Assembly (NCBI GenBank): GCA_016946835.1
Contig: JACVTC010000425.1
Location: 1-29,714, forward strand
Reading direction: 5' to 3'
DNA: 29,714 nt
From: Neocallimastix lanati (nom. inval.)
Lineage: Eukaryota > Neocallimastigomycota > Neocallimastigomycetes > Neocallimastigales > Neocallimastigaceae
Shown: positions 16,834 to 27,183 of the stretch, piece by piece
How the letters are laid out: every line of letters starts with the position of its first letter
Position numbering within the stretch: the stretch's first letter is position 1
The notes under the pieces: model-generated
Seen by the model: only the letters and a program-made list of their open reading frames with translations
What the model was told of the DNA's origin: nothing
Databases searched by the model: none
Program-made: the position numbers and the translations under genes

Positions 16834-19800
16834 ACTATATGAGATCGAGACTGGTTTCCTATTATTATTAATGTATTTAATAAAAATATTTTGGTTTCTT
16901 GGATTATCTTCAACTTCAGAAGAAGATACCCAATTATAGGAGGAACGATATTTATAACGGATTTTATATTCGTATTGTTTCTTCTTATAGTTAGTTCTAA
17001 AACCCGCAATTTCAATAATATCCTTAATAGACTCAGGATCTTTATATCGTTTTCTAAACTTTTCAGGCACTGGTGTGAATGGTTCGAGTTCAGAGACGTG
17101 GAAAACATTATGATGCTTAGGAAAGGGTGAATTTTTAAGTTCAATTTCATAATTATTATTATGTAAAACATTGGTTACTTTGTATGAACCAAATTTGCAT
17201 GGAGCTAGTTTTGAGCATGATTCTATATTTAACGAAGGAGGAGCTTGAATCCACACCAAATCGTCAATGTTGTAAGAAGGAGCGGTAATTCTTTTTCTAT
17301 CAGCAGAACGTTTATATAGCTCTTGGGATCGGAGAAGAACTTCTTTAACATGATTAAAACTTTCATAAACTTTTTGAACCATTTTATGATTAATGTTACA
17401 AGTAGGGAGTAGTGTATATTCATCCATGTAAGGATGAAATCCATAGTTGATAAAAAAGGGAGTTTCGTTAGTGGAAGGGTGAATTGAGTTGTTATAAGCA
17501 AATTCAGCAAGTGGAAGAAAATCAACCCAATCATCATGATAGAAAGATCTTGAGAAACAGCGAAGGTATTGTTCGATGAAAGAATTGCATCGTTCAACTT
17601 GACCTACGGTTTCATGGTGGTCAGTAGTAGCTATTTTCGATTTAATATTTAATAAGAATAGAAATTCTTGCCAAAGTTCACTCGTAAACTGTGAACCTCT
17701 ATCCGTAATAATATCATAGGGTAGACCATGGAGCTTATAGATATTATTGATAAAAGCTTTGGCTGTTTGTACGGAATTTGGAATATCTTTGAAGGGAATA
17801 AGGTGTATCATTTTTGAAAATCTATCAACTACAACCATAATCACCGTATTACCTTTGGATGGTGGAAGACCACATAAGAAATCAATTTCGATTGATTTCC
17901 AAGGTCTTTCTGGAACGTCAAGCGGTTGAAGTAACCCAAATTTTCGGTGCCTAGATTTTTTGTTTCTCATACATGTTTCACACGACTTTACAAAATTCTT
18001 AACATCATCTTCCATCTTGGGCCACCAAAAGTTTCTTGAGATCAACTCCAAAGTTCTTTTGACACCAAAATGACCCGCAGCAGGTTTCTCATGATAACGA
18101 GTTAAAATATCTAAACGAAGTTGATCTGGTATGTAAATAAGATTGTTGTATAATATTAAATCATTTTCTAATTTAAACTTATTCATTTTGCGAAATGGTT
18201 TATAAGGGAAACCTTGAGAGACATTATTTTCAGAAAAATATATACGAAGATCCTCAGCAACCTTATCATTCTTTAAGTTTATTTTAATATTATTGAGAAG
18301 ATCGTTAGTTATACTAATTAAACATGGGATTTTACCAATATTCTTACTGTCTAAGATAAACTCAGGTTTATCCTCTATATCTTCCTTTTGGTAGTCTGGT
18401 CTTCTGGATAACGAATCGGGTTTGCCATTCTTTTTACCTTGGCGATAGATAAGTTCAAAGTCGTATTCTTGGAAGAATAGATGCCAACGATGTTGACGTT
18501 GATTACCTATCTTCCCTCCAAGGGTATATAGAAGATTTCTATGGTCAGTAAAAACTTTAATCTTGAATTTAGCACCTAACAAAAGGTGACGCCATGATGA
18601 GAAAGCTTCTTTAATTGATAAAAGTTCCTTATCGGTAATCGAATAGTTTATTTCGGCATTGTTAAGACTACGAGAAAAATAAGCAATAGGATGAAGCTTA
18701 TTATCATTATCATACTGGGAAAGAACTGCTCCAATAGCAAAGTTACTAGCATCGCACTCAACAATAAAAGGTTTTGTTAAGTCAGGATGCATGAGGAGAG
18801 GGGAAGAAGTTAAACGTTTTTTGAGAATTGAGAAGGAGGTATCACAATCTTTAGACCAAACAAACTTCCTTCCTTTCTTGGTTAAAGCATGCAAAGGTTT
18901 AGCAATAGCAGCAAAATTCCTTACGAATCTTCTATAGTAATTGCAAAGACCAAGAAACCTTTGAACCTCTTTTACGTTTTTTGGAATGGGCCATTCTTTG
19001 ATTGATTTGATCTTCTTTGGATCAGTGGACACACCAGAACCAGAAATGATATGTCCAAGGAATTCGACTTCCTCTTTATCGAATTCACATTTCGAAAGTT
19101 TAGCATATAAATTATTGTCAATAAGCTTTTTGAGAACCTCACGTACAGTTTGATGATGATCATCTAATGAATTAGAATAAATTAGAATGTCATCTAGGTA
19201 GAGTATTACCGATTTCTCTAAGAATGGACGAAGGACAGAGTTAATAAAAGATTGGAAGATTGCAGGTGCATTTTTAAGACCAAATGGCATTACTAAATAT
19301 TCGTAATGTCCATACTTAGTACGGAAAGCTGTTTTATATTCATCACCTTCCTTTATACGAATTAAATTATATGCGGAGCGCAAGTCCAATTTAGTAAAGT
19401 ACTTGGCTCCTTTGACTCGTTCAATAATGTCGTTGATGAGCGGTAAAGGATAGGAATTTCTAATAGTAACCGCATTTAAACGTTTGTAGTCAACGCAGAG
19501 TCGGAGAGAACCATCACTCTTTTTTTGAAAGAGAACAGGATAGCCGGCTGGGGAGTGAGATTCTCTAATAAATCCTTTCTTTTCGTTTTCCTTTATGTAA
19601 TCTTTTAAAACTTCTGATTCTTCCAATGTAAGCGGGTAGATTGGTCCATAATGTAAAGTAGCACCTGGTTGAAGATTGATCTCACAGTCCGTTAAACGAT
19701 GGGGAGGAAGCTTATCTGCTTCCTTTTTACTGAAGACTATTGCAAGGTCTTTATACTGTTCAGGAATACGCTCAATATCAGGTTCTTCAGAATCCTCTGA

Positions 19801-20397
19801 TACCTTATTTGAAAGAAAAGAATAGATTAAAAAGTTGTAATTATAGGGTAATCCTTCATAAAAATTAATTGAATTCGCATTTTGTTTAAAATTCTTTATA
19901 ATTCTTGATTTAAATTTTGAGATTTTAAAAGTAGAGTAAAGATAATGATTATCATAACTAAAATGTATTTTATAGTTTTTCATAAATTGATTTCCAAGGA
20001 GTAAATCCACTGGAATATGTTTTGACACAAGGAATTTTTCTTTAAATTTGATTAAATGAAACGTATTGTTAATTTTGATTTTTAGTTGAAAATTTAAAGA
20101 CACAAATTCATTAATGGAATCTGTATCACCACTAATACCTTTTATATATATTTTATTATTAAGTTTTTGAGGTACAAGATTTAACCGAGAGATTAAATTG
20201 GTAGAAATAAAATTGCAGTAAGAACCACAATCTAACATTGATTTGGTTTGTAATTTAATGTTTTTGTTCCTTTTGTTTATTGTTGGGATAAATGATTTAA
20301 ACAAAAAGAAAGAATTAGGAAGAGGAGGGTTTAAAGTTGGATAATTATATTGAATAGTTTTAATCGGAGAGGACTTCTTGGGAAGTCCATTATCTAG
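16828..20397 (-). CDS. pol: Element 3 Pol: protease, RT, RNase H, integrase, chromodomain-like tail
   Basis: About 1,189 codons in the -1 frame relative to gag, with no ATG of its own near the start; it is probably made as Gag-Pol by frameshifting at 20397-20403. Numbering from codon 20302-20304 (a TTG): protease LDCGSYCNFI with Asp25 (Cys where Ser/Thr is usual); RT with [23 protein letters not shown] and YLDD at 379-382; RNase H with D518, E560, D587; integrase zinc site H738, H745, C775, C778 and catalytic D808, D868, E904 (D,D-35-E). Residues about 1091-1142 (DIIEIAGFRTNYKKKQYEYK, then NWVSSSEVEDNPRN) look like a chromodomain, which in chromoviruses reads histone marks to guide integration. 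All catalytic residues are present and no stop interrupts the frame. Confidence 0.95.
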
Positions 20398-20403
20398 TTT
20401 TTT
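20371..20403 (-). promoter_or_regulatory. Element 3 -1 ribosomal frameshift signal
   Basis: On the minus strand gag ends TCA AAA AAC TAG. A_AAA_AAC (20403 to 20397) is a canonical X_XXY_YYZ slippery heptamer directly before the stop. Eight bases on, GGACTTC-CCAA-GAAGTCC (20388 to 20371) forms a perfect 7 bp hairpin. The pol frame is open from the slip point in -1. Element 4 has the same arrangement. Confidence 0.82.
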
Positions 20404-21617
20404 GAGTTAATTTTTTGGACTTCGGTAACATAATTTTCTCGGTTGTTGTAACTGGAATTAACCTTAGATTTATTATTATGGAAGTTATTATTTTTACTAT
20501 GATTGTAATAATTGTTATTCTTCTTATTCTTGTTTTCACTATTGGGATAAGAATGAGAGTTCTTTCTCTTATAATTTTTATTGCTGGTTAATTGATTTAT
20601 CTTTAATTTAGTTTCTTGAGAGGATTCAAACAATATGCACTTTGTTGTAATTTCTTCTATTTTCTCTGGAAACTTCTCCATTTTATTAATTTCTTCTTTA
20701 AATTTTGGATGAAGACCATTATAGAAAAATAATACTAATGGTTCTTCAGGCCAACCAAGATCAGCTGTTAGTTTACGGAAAGAATCGATATAGTCCTTAA
20801 TATTACCATGAGAATGTTTAAGATTTATTAAATTAATTTTCTTTAACTTTTTGCTGACAACATCAGGAAAAGCTTCTTTTAATTCATTAAGAAGAGCCTC
20901 TAGGGAAGCAGGAGGACTACTGGAATATTTTGTTTGGTACCAACTTCTAGCAGCTTCTCTTAATCTTGATTGCACAAAGTTGATTTTCGAATCTTCAGGC
21001 CAAGACTTACATGGATAGGTTTTAAATGTGTCCCCACACAGTTGACAGAAAAGTTCGGTTTCAGAAATATCACCTGAAAACAAACCTGGATCGGGAACTT
21101 GAGGAATATTAATAGGGTAAGCAGATTGCATGATAACATCATGATCATTGTCATATCTTGTAGTAGTTGAGATATTATCATCGAAAACAGAATGGAGGTT
21201 TACCGTAGGATTTCCAGATGTCAACGGTATCGACGAGGTAGCACCAGAAGAAGTATTTTCTACTTGAGTTTTATTACATAATTCATGCTTAAAATAGAGG
21301 GTAGCCTTCTTCAAAGATTCTAAAGAGGCCAATATTTCATTATTCATTTTATCATAAGCTCCGAATTGTTTCATTACCTCTTGATGGTAATTTTGTAAGT
21401 CTTCTTTGGAAACGAAGTTTTCATTCACCCCAGAAACTATACTATTACAAGCTTGTGAGGTATCATTTCTTAACTGTTGAACACCTTCTGCTAAGGTGGT
21501 ACAAGCTTGGGTGGCTTCGGATCGCAATTGTTGTACTGAGTCTTCTTTATTCATATCCATTTCTTCATCCGATCTAGCTGAATACATTCCCGAGCGTCTT
21601 AGGCCAATTTTAGGCAT
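20394..21617 (-). CDS. gag: Element 3 Gag
   Basis: 407-codon structural protein. ATG at 21617 lies 34 nt inside the 5' LTR, as in element 4. Residues about 28-90 (QLRSEATQACTTLAEGVQQL and on) are heptad-like and probably coiled coil. A conserved capsid core follows from about residue 175 ([49 protein letters not shown]), typical of Ty3/gypsy retrotransposon Gag domains. The C-terminal ~60 residues are basic and Asn-rich (NKKNNNYYNHSKNNNFHNNK) and there is no CCHC zinc knuckle, as in fission yeast Tf1 Gag. The stop TAG is part of the frameshift site. Confidence 0.93.
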   Translation of the reverse strand: MPKIGLRRSGMYSARSDEEMDMNKEDSVQQLRSEATQACTTLAEGVQQLRNDTSQACNSIVSGVNENFVSKEDLQNYHQEVMKQFGAYDKMNNEILASLESLKKATLYFKHELCNKTQVENTSSGATSSIPLTSGNPTVNLHSVFDDNISTTTRYDNDHDVIMQSAYPINIPQVPDPGLFSGDISETELFCQLCGDTFKTYPCKSWPEDSKINFVQSRLREAARSWYQTKYSSSPPASLEALLNELKEAFPDVVSKKLKKINLINLKHSHGNIKDYIDSFRKLTADLGWPEEPLVLFFYNGLHPKFKEEINKMEKFPEKIEEITTKCILFESSQETKLKINQLTSNKNYKRKNSHSYPNSENKNKKNNNYYNHSKNNNFHNNKSKVNSSYNNRENYVTEVQKINSKN

Positions 21618-21641
21618 TCCAAGGAAGTTTCTAAAATAGCG

Positions 21642-21652
21642 GTAAGATTATT
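21642..21652 (-). promoter_or_regulatory. Element 3 self-priming primer binding site
   Basis: The minus strand reads AATAATCTTAC, starting with the last LTR base. It is the exact reverse complement of GTAAGATTATT inside the LTR (21851 to 21841), at the predicted RNA 5' end. No tRNA 3' end match (TGG start) is present. This is the Tf1/sushi arrangement, in which the folded RNA 5' end primes reverse transcription. Confidence 0.75.
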
Positions 21653-22302
21653 GTTAAGTTGGTACTTAGATTAAAGGGTAAACTTGGTTGGAAGCCTTTA
21701 ATCTAATAACCTTTTGATATTATTTTATTTTTTTAAATTGATTTATTCAAATATAAAATATTATTTTATTATTAAACTTTTAATTAACTATATTTTTATT
21801 TAATATGTTTTATTATAAAGTTATCAGATTATTTGTAAATAATAATCTTACAAAGATTTAAAAAAGAATATTTTTTAGTCCTTTTATATTTTGAAAAACA
21901 ATATAAAATATTTAATAATATATTTTAATAAATACTAATTTAAAGATAACAATATAAAATATAATTTTAATATATAAAGTAATAGAATAATACATATATA
22001 ATATAAGATAATAAAAATATATAAAATAATATAATTAATAAAAAACAATTTTTATAAATAATATTCAACTATATTAATTAATATAAAAAGGGATAATGTT
22101 AATTAATATGTAATACAATATTAATCAATTAATATATTAGGGGTTCAATAATGTATAAAAGGGATAATATTAATTAATATGTAATACAATATTAATTTGG
22201 TTATGAACGGTACAAGGATTTAAGGAGTACAAATTATATTTATAATTAAATTGTTATTTTTGTAGTATTAAATATAAATTAATTTGTATCAAATCCTTGA
22301 CA
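21652..22302 (-). repeat. Element 3 LTR, right (5' LTR of element)
   Basis: 651 bp, minus strand TGTCAAGGATTTG to CCAACTTAACA. It holds the promoter and the predicted RNA start. Followed by target duplication TCTAA (22303-22307). Confidence 0.96.
21841..21888 (-). promoter_or_regulatory. Element 3 TATA box and predicted RNA start
   Basis: TATAAAAG on the minus strand (21888 to 21881) lies 37 nt before GTAAGATTATT (from 21851). CTTT precedes GTAAG, as in element 4. The start is predicted because this stretch is complementary to the primer site. Confidence 0.65.
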
Positions 22303-22310
22303 TCTAAAGG
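22303..22310. repeat. Overlapping target duplications of elements 3 and 4
   Basis: TCTAAAGG contains the right TSD of element 3 (TCTAA, 22303-22307) and the left TSD of element 4 (AAAGG, 22306-22310). The other copies are at 15923-15927 and 29352-29356. The empty site would have read TCTAAAGGCTAAG. Confidence 0.93.
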
Positions 22311-23020
22311 TGTTGAAATAATAACTGAATTGAAATCTCAATTTCAGTTATTTACATTTCAATAATTAAAAATATTATTTATTTAATTATAAATAATATA
22401 TATATTTAAATAATTAATAATTAATATAAATTCTTGTTTAATATTTAAAGGGTTATCTTAGGCCTAATAATTCTGAGAATATTAATAAATAAGGTTTATA
22501 TTAATAATTAATTTCAATGATACATTTGACGTCACGTGTATTTTATTTATATTATGTTTTTATATATGCTTACAACATATCTATATTAAATTCAATTATT
22601 CAAATTAATTATATAATTAAATTTATCCTTATATTTTATTATTTATATTACTATATTATTACTATCTTATAATTAAATATTATTATTATATAACTTACAA
22701 AGTATAAAAGAAAGATGTAAAAATCTCTCTTTTATGTTCTTTGTAAGGTTATTGTAAAATTACCTTAATAGTAATATATTATAGATATTTATTATTAAAT
22801 AAAATCAATAAATTTAAAATCAAATTAATTTGATAATTCTAATTATCAAAGTTTATTATAAATAAATTTTTATTAAACTAAACAATTTAAATATTTATTA
22901 TTATTATTATATATCTATATAGTATATTACTATATAGACATATCGACTTAGTGAATATTTTTTAATAAAACATATTATTTTATTTAAATTTAAACTATAA
23001 ATAATACCAAAATCTTAACA
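22311..23020 (+). repeat. Element 4 5' LTR
   Basis: 710 bp, TGTTGAAATAATAACTG to CAAAATCTTAACA, a direct repeat of 28641-29351. It contains the promoter listed separately. Confidence 0.95.
22703..22755 (+). promoter_or_regulatory. Element 4 TATA box and predicted RNA start
   Basis: TATAAAAG (22703-22710) lies 40 nt before GTAAGGTTATTGT (22743-22755), which is complementary to the primer site at 23018-23030. TTTT/CTTT precedes the predicted start, as in element 3. Confidence 0.65.
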
Positions 23021-23030
23021 ATAACCTTAC
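23018..23030 (+). promoter_or_regulatory. Element 4 self-priming primer binding site
   Basis: ACAATAACCTTAC spans the last three LTR bases and the first ten internal bases. It is the exact reverse complement of 22743-22755 in the LTR: 13 of 13 positions, one of them (G to A) different from element 3 yet matched by the corresponding change in its LTR. Confidence 0.8.
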
Positions 23031-23054
23031 CCTAGTTTTAGTTGCTACTTTGAT

Positions 23055-24128
23055 ATGTCTTACTATACGAACGTCTGGGCTAGTTCAATACCTGACATTG
23101 CCCCAATGTCAGAAGTTAATAAGTTAAGGTCTGACGCCCAAGTTACCGTATCAGAATTGGCTTCTTCTGTTAATGATAGTTTTTTATTAAAAGAAGATTT
23201 TAATAAATATAATCAAGACTTACAGAAAAAACTCTATACACTTAATAGAGATAATAAAAATATTATTAATCAACTTTCTAATTTAACTAAAATATTCAAT
23301 GAAAAATTAGATATAAAAATTGGTACCAACGATGAACCCTCTTCCAACCAAACTGTACTACAAAATCAAGATGATAACGCATCTACTTCTACAAGACGTG
23401 ATGCAGACAATGATGTTATCATGAAAAATAGTTATTCTAATAACTTACAACAAGTACCTGAACCTGGATTCTTTTCGGGAAACACTAATGACACAGATTT
23501 ATTTTGTCAATTATGTGAAGATACTTTCTCAACTTATCCCAACTTAGGATTACCAGAAGAAGTAAAAATAAACTTTGTCAAATCTCGTTTAAGAGACGGT
23601 GCAAGAAATTGGTATATTGCTACCTATAACGAGAACAATCATCCAGGAACACTAAAGAAATTATTAAGTAATATAAAGAAAACTTTTACGAATGTTGCAA
23701 GTAAAAAATTGGCTAAAATCCAGTTAGTAAAATTAAAACATTCGTATGGAAAAATAAATGATTATATAGAAAAGTTTAGAACGTTAACTACTGGTCTGTC
23801 TTGGGATGAAGAAGCTTTAGTCTTATTTTTCTATAATGGACTTCACCCAAAGTTCCAAGAAGAAATAGATAAAATGGAAGAATTCCCTACAAAGCTTGGT
23901 GATATTTATACTAAGTGCATCTTATTTGAAAATAATATTAAAAGTAAGGACCAATTAAGAAATAATATTGGTAATAAAAATTTAAGAAAGAAACATTCAA
24001 GCCCACATGTAAACAATAGCAAGAATTATAATAATAATAATTATTATTATACTAAAAATAAATCTAGCAATAATTATTTTAATAATAATAATAATAATAA
24101 TAATCAAAATAATAACCAAAAAAACTAA
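23055..24128 (+). CDS. gag: Element 4 Gag
   Basis: 357-codon Gag, ATG 34 nt after the LTR. It aligns with element 3 Gag throughout its core: [53 protein letters not shown]. The N-terminal third is likely coiled coil. The C-terminus is a long Asn/Lys/Tyr tract ending in repeated AAT codons, and again no CCHC knuckle is present. The frame is uninterrupted. The last codons CAA AAA AAC TAA form the slippery site. It could still supply Gag in trans if expressed. Confidence 0.93.
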   Translation: MSYYTNVWASSIPDIAPMSEVNKLRSDAQVTVSELASSVNDSFLLKEDFNKYNQDLQKKLYTLNRDNKNIINQLSNLTKIFNEKLDIKIGTNDEPSSNQTVLQNQDDNASTSTRRDADNDVIMKNSYSNNLQQVPEPGFFSGNTNDTDLFCQLCEDTFSTYPNLGLPEEVKINFVKSRLRDGARNWYIATYNENNHPGTLKKLLSNIKKTFTNVASKKLAKIQLVKLKHSYGKINDYIEKFRTLTTGLSWDEEALVLFFYNGLHPKFQEEIDKMEEFPTKLGDIYTKCILFENNIKSKDQLRNNIGNKNLRKKHSSPHVNNSKNYNNNNYYYTKNKSSNNYFNNNNNNNNQNNNQKN

Positions 24129-24152
24129 TTGATGGACTTCAAAAGGAGTCCA
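24119..24152 (+). promoter_or_regulatory. Element 4 -1 ribosomal frameshift signal
   Basis: A_AAA_AAC at 24119-24125 directly before the gag stop TAA. After a 7 nt spacer, TGGACT (24133-24138) pairs with AGTCCA (24147-24152). The -1 frame is open from here through the protease. Same layout as element 3. Confidence 0.82.
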
Positions 24153-25579
24153 GAACATCCAAAAATTTAAAAACAATTTATTATAATTTTCCTACACTTG
24201 ATTCAATCAATGAATCAAATCTCCCATCTACATTCCTTTTATTCAAATCTTATATTCCTATTAAATTCTTAAATAATTTTTCAATTAAAAATGAAAAAAT
24301 TCAAAAATTAACTTCTGAATCTATGTTAGATTCAGGATCCTTTTGTAATTTTATCACAGAAAAATTAGCAAATAAATTAAAACTAAATATTCAAAAAACA
24401 AAAAATAAAATCCTAGTTAAAGGTATTTCAGGCAGAACTACTAAATTAGATCAATTTGTTTGGTTAAATTTTCAAATTAAATTTTTTAAAAATAATAAAT
24501 TTTATTTTCAAGATTTTAAAGAAAAATTTTTAATCTCAAATTGTATTCCTACTGATTTACTTTTTGGAAATCAGTTTATTAGGAAATTCAAAATACATTA
24601 CAATTATAAAAATAATACCTTATATTCTTATTTAAATTATAATTCTTTAAATAATCATAAAAATAAATCCATAAAATACAAGGAAAATAATTTTTATTTA
24701 AACTCGTTGAAAAGAAAAATTTTTAAAAACAAATTTTTTAAAAGAAAAATAAAAAATAAATTTTATTATAAAAATTTTTCAAAAAATCGATCAAAAAATA
24801 ATTCAAAAAATATCTCCAAAAAATTTAATTTAAAAAATTTAAAAAATTTTTCAAAAAATCCAAAGTTTAATAAATATAAAAATTCTATTAATAAAAATTC
24901 TAAAATTTATGTATATGTAAAATATTTAAATAAATCTAAAAGTAAATTATCTTCCAAAAAATTTAACAAAAATCATCGAGATTTATATAATAATAAAAAA
25001 GAATTTAGTTATAATTTTTTAATATATTGTTTTCTTTCAACTAAAGATAAAGTTGAAATTGAAAATGAGGAACCAAAAATAGAAGAAATTCCTCATCAAT
25101 ATCAAGATTTAGCAATCGTATTTAGCAAAAAAGAGGCAGATAAATTACCTCCTCACCGTTTAACACACTGTAAGATTGTTTTAGAAAAAGACGCTACACT
25201 CCATTACGGCCCAATTTATCCATTAACTGAAGAAGAATCACAAGTTCTTAAGGAGTATATAAAAGAAAATTTAGAAAAAGGATTTATTAGACCATCAGAA
25301 TCTCCTGCTGGATATCCTGTCCTTTTCCAAAAGAAAAAAGATGGTTCCCTTCGGTTATGTGTAGACAATAAAAAATTAAATGCAGTAACTATAAGAAATT
25401 CATATCCTCTCCCTCTAATAACAGATATAATAGAAAAAGTAAAGGGAGCAAAATACTTTACGAAATTGGATTTACGTTCAGCTTATAATTTAATAAGAAT
25501 AAAAGAGGGTGACGAATATAAAACTGCGTTTAGAACTAAATATGGCCATTATGAATATTTAGTATGCCGTTTGGATTAA
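24125..25579 (+). pseudogene. pol: Element 4 Pol, first part: protease and N-terminal RT
   Basis: The -1 frame continues from the slippery site, with the first Met at 24323. Protease motif [11 protein letters not shown] (standard D-S-G-S) and LLFGNQF are visible. Compared with element 3, an extra ~90 residues very rich in Lys, Asn and Ser lie between protease and RT (about 24670-25005). RT follows with [22 protein letters not shown] (element 3 has VDYKRLN) and [13 protein letters not shown]. One base is missing at about 25560-25566 within the LVMPFG motif, so the frame runs out at TAA 25577-25579. Confidence 0.9.
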
Positions 25580-27183
25580 AAAATGCGCCTGCCACTTTTC
25601 AATCATTTATTAACTCTATTCTTAGACCATACTTAGAAAAGTGTGTGATCTTATATTTAGATGATATTTTAATTTATTCCAAAGATTTGGAGGAGCATCA
25701 TAATCAAGTCAGAAACGTCCTTCAAACTTTAATTAATAATAATTTATATGCAAAATTAGAAAAATGTGAATTTGACCAGAATAAAGTTGAATTTTTAGGT
25801 TACATTTTATCTGGTGATGGTGTATCTACTGACCCAAAGAAAATTAAATCTATAGAAGAGTGGCCAAGACCAGAAAATTTAAAAGATGTTCAAAGATTTA
25901 TTGGCCTATGTAATTACTATAGAAGATTTGTTAAAGATTTTGCAAAAATTGCAAAACCTTTACATAATTTAACAAGGAAAAATATTAAATTTTTATGGAC
26001 GAATGAATGTGAAAATGCTTTTAAGGAATTAAAGAAAAGATTAATTACTTCTCCAATTCTACTTCATCCTGATATTACAAAACCTTTTATAGTAGAATGT
26101 GATGCAAGTAATTATGCTATTGGTGCTGTTCTATCTCAAAGGGATAAAGATAATAATTTACATCCAGTAGCATATTATTCTAGAAGTTTACTAAACGCCG
26201 AAATAAATTATACAATTACTTACAAAGAACTACTCGCTATAAGGGATGCTTTTATTGCTTGGAGACATCTACTCCTTGGTGCTAAATACCAAATTACTGT
26301 CTATACGGATCATAGGAACTTAATATACACATTAGGAGGAAATGTTGCAAATCAAAGACAACATAGATGGTACCTTTTCTTCCAAGAATATAATTTCATA
26401 ATAAAGTATAGACAGGGAAACAAAAACGGAAAACCTGACAGTCTATCTAGAAGACCTGACTATATTAAAAACAACACTGAAGAAAAACCTGAAAATACTT
26501 TAGACATTAAAAATGTTAAAGAAATTCCATGTTTTGTTAGTATTGTAAGTGACCTTTTAGAAAGAATTATTGATGCTACCAAGTCTGACGCTACAGCTGA
26601 GGATATTCGACTTTACTTTAGTCCTCAAAATGTAAAAAATGATATGTCTTATAAGCCCTTTAGAAAAATGGAAAAGTTTAAATTAAAGGAAAATTTAATA
26701 TTTTATAATAATCTAGTCTATATTCCTGAAGTTCTCCGACTAGAAATATTAACTAAGTATCATGAAAAGCCTGCTGCCGGTCATTTAGGAATTAGAAGAA
26801 CTTTAGAGTTAATAACAAGAAACTTTTGGTGGCCTAAAATAAAAGAAGATGTAACCAAATATGTAAACTCTTGTCAATCCTGTACAAGAAACAAAATAAA
26901 TAGGCACAGAAAATATGGTCTTCTACAACCTTTGGATACTCCCGAAAGACCTTGGAAATCTATAGAAATCGACTTTCTATGCGGTCTTCCTGATTCTAAA
27001 GGATATACAGTAATAATGGTAGTTGTCGATCGTTTTTCTAAAATGATCCACTTAATTCCCTTTAAACAAATACCTGATGCAAAACAAACTGCTAAGTCTT
27101 TTATGAATAATATCTTTAAACTACATGGTTTACCTCAAGATATTTATACAGACAGAGGATCACAATTTACAAGTGCTCTTTGA
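25564..27183 (+). pseudogene. pol: Element 4 Pol, second part: RT, RNase H and integrase core
   Basis: Continues RT after the frameshift, beginning [13 protein letters not shown], then YLDDILIYS with the catalytic YLDD. RNase H shows ECDAS, KELL and YTDHRN. Integrase shows YHEKPAAGH with CQSCTRN as the zinc site, then EIDFLCG and YTDRGSQF, the first two catalytic Asp. The frame stops at TGA 27181-27183, where element 3 has a Trp codon, a single G-to-A change. Apart from this the sequence is well conserved. Confidence 0.92.

Larger units (their letters stand above)
15928..22302 (-). mobile_element. Element 3: Ty3/gypsy chromovirus-type retrotransposon, apparently intact
   Basis: A 6375 bp minus-strand element. 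Its 651 bp LTRs run TG to CA and appear to differ by a single base (T/C in the TTTTTTAG-TCTTTTATA region), so insertion is recent. The target duplication TCTAA is at 15923-15927 and 22303-22307. It encodes Gag without a zinc knuckle and, in the -1 frame, protease, RT, RNase H, integrase and a chromodomain-like C-terminus with no internal stop. It has a self-complementary primer site like Tf1/sushi elements. Of the four elements here it is the only candidate for an autonomous, possibly active copy. Confidence 0.95.

Noticed and set aside
16713-17171. 152-codon minus-strand ORF ending in polylysine
   Set aside because: It is an alternate frame of the end of element 3 pol running through the poly(A) tract. 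The pol frame is the conserved one.
16891-17929. Plus-strand ORFs opposite element 3 pol (16891-17130, 17747-17929)
   Set aside because: They are antisense shadows of the integrase coding sequence without their own motifs.
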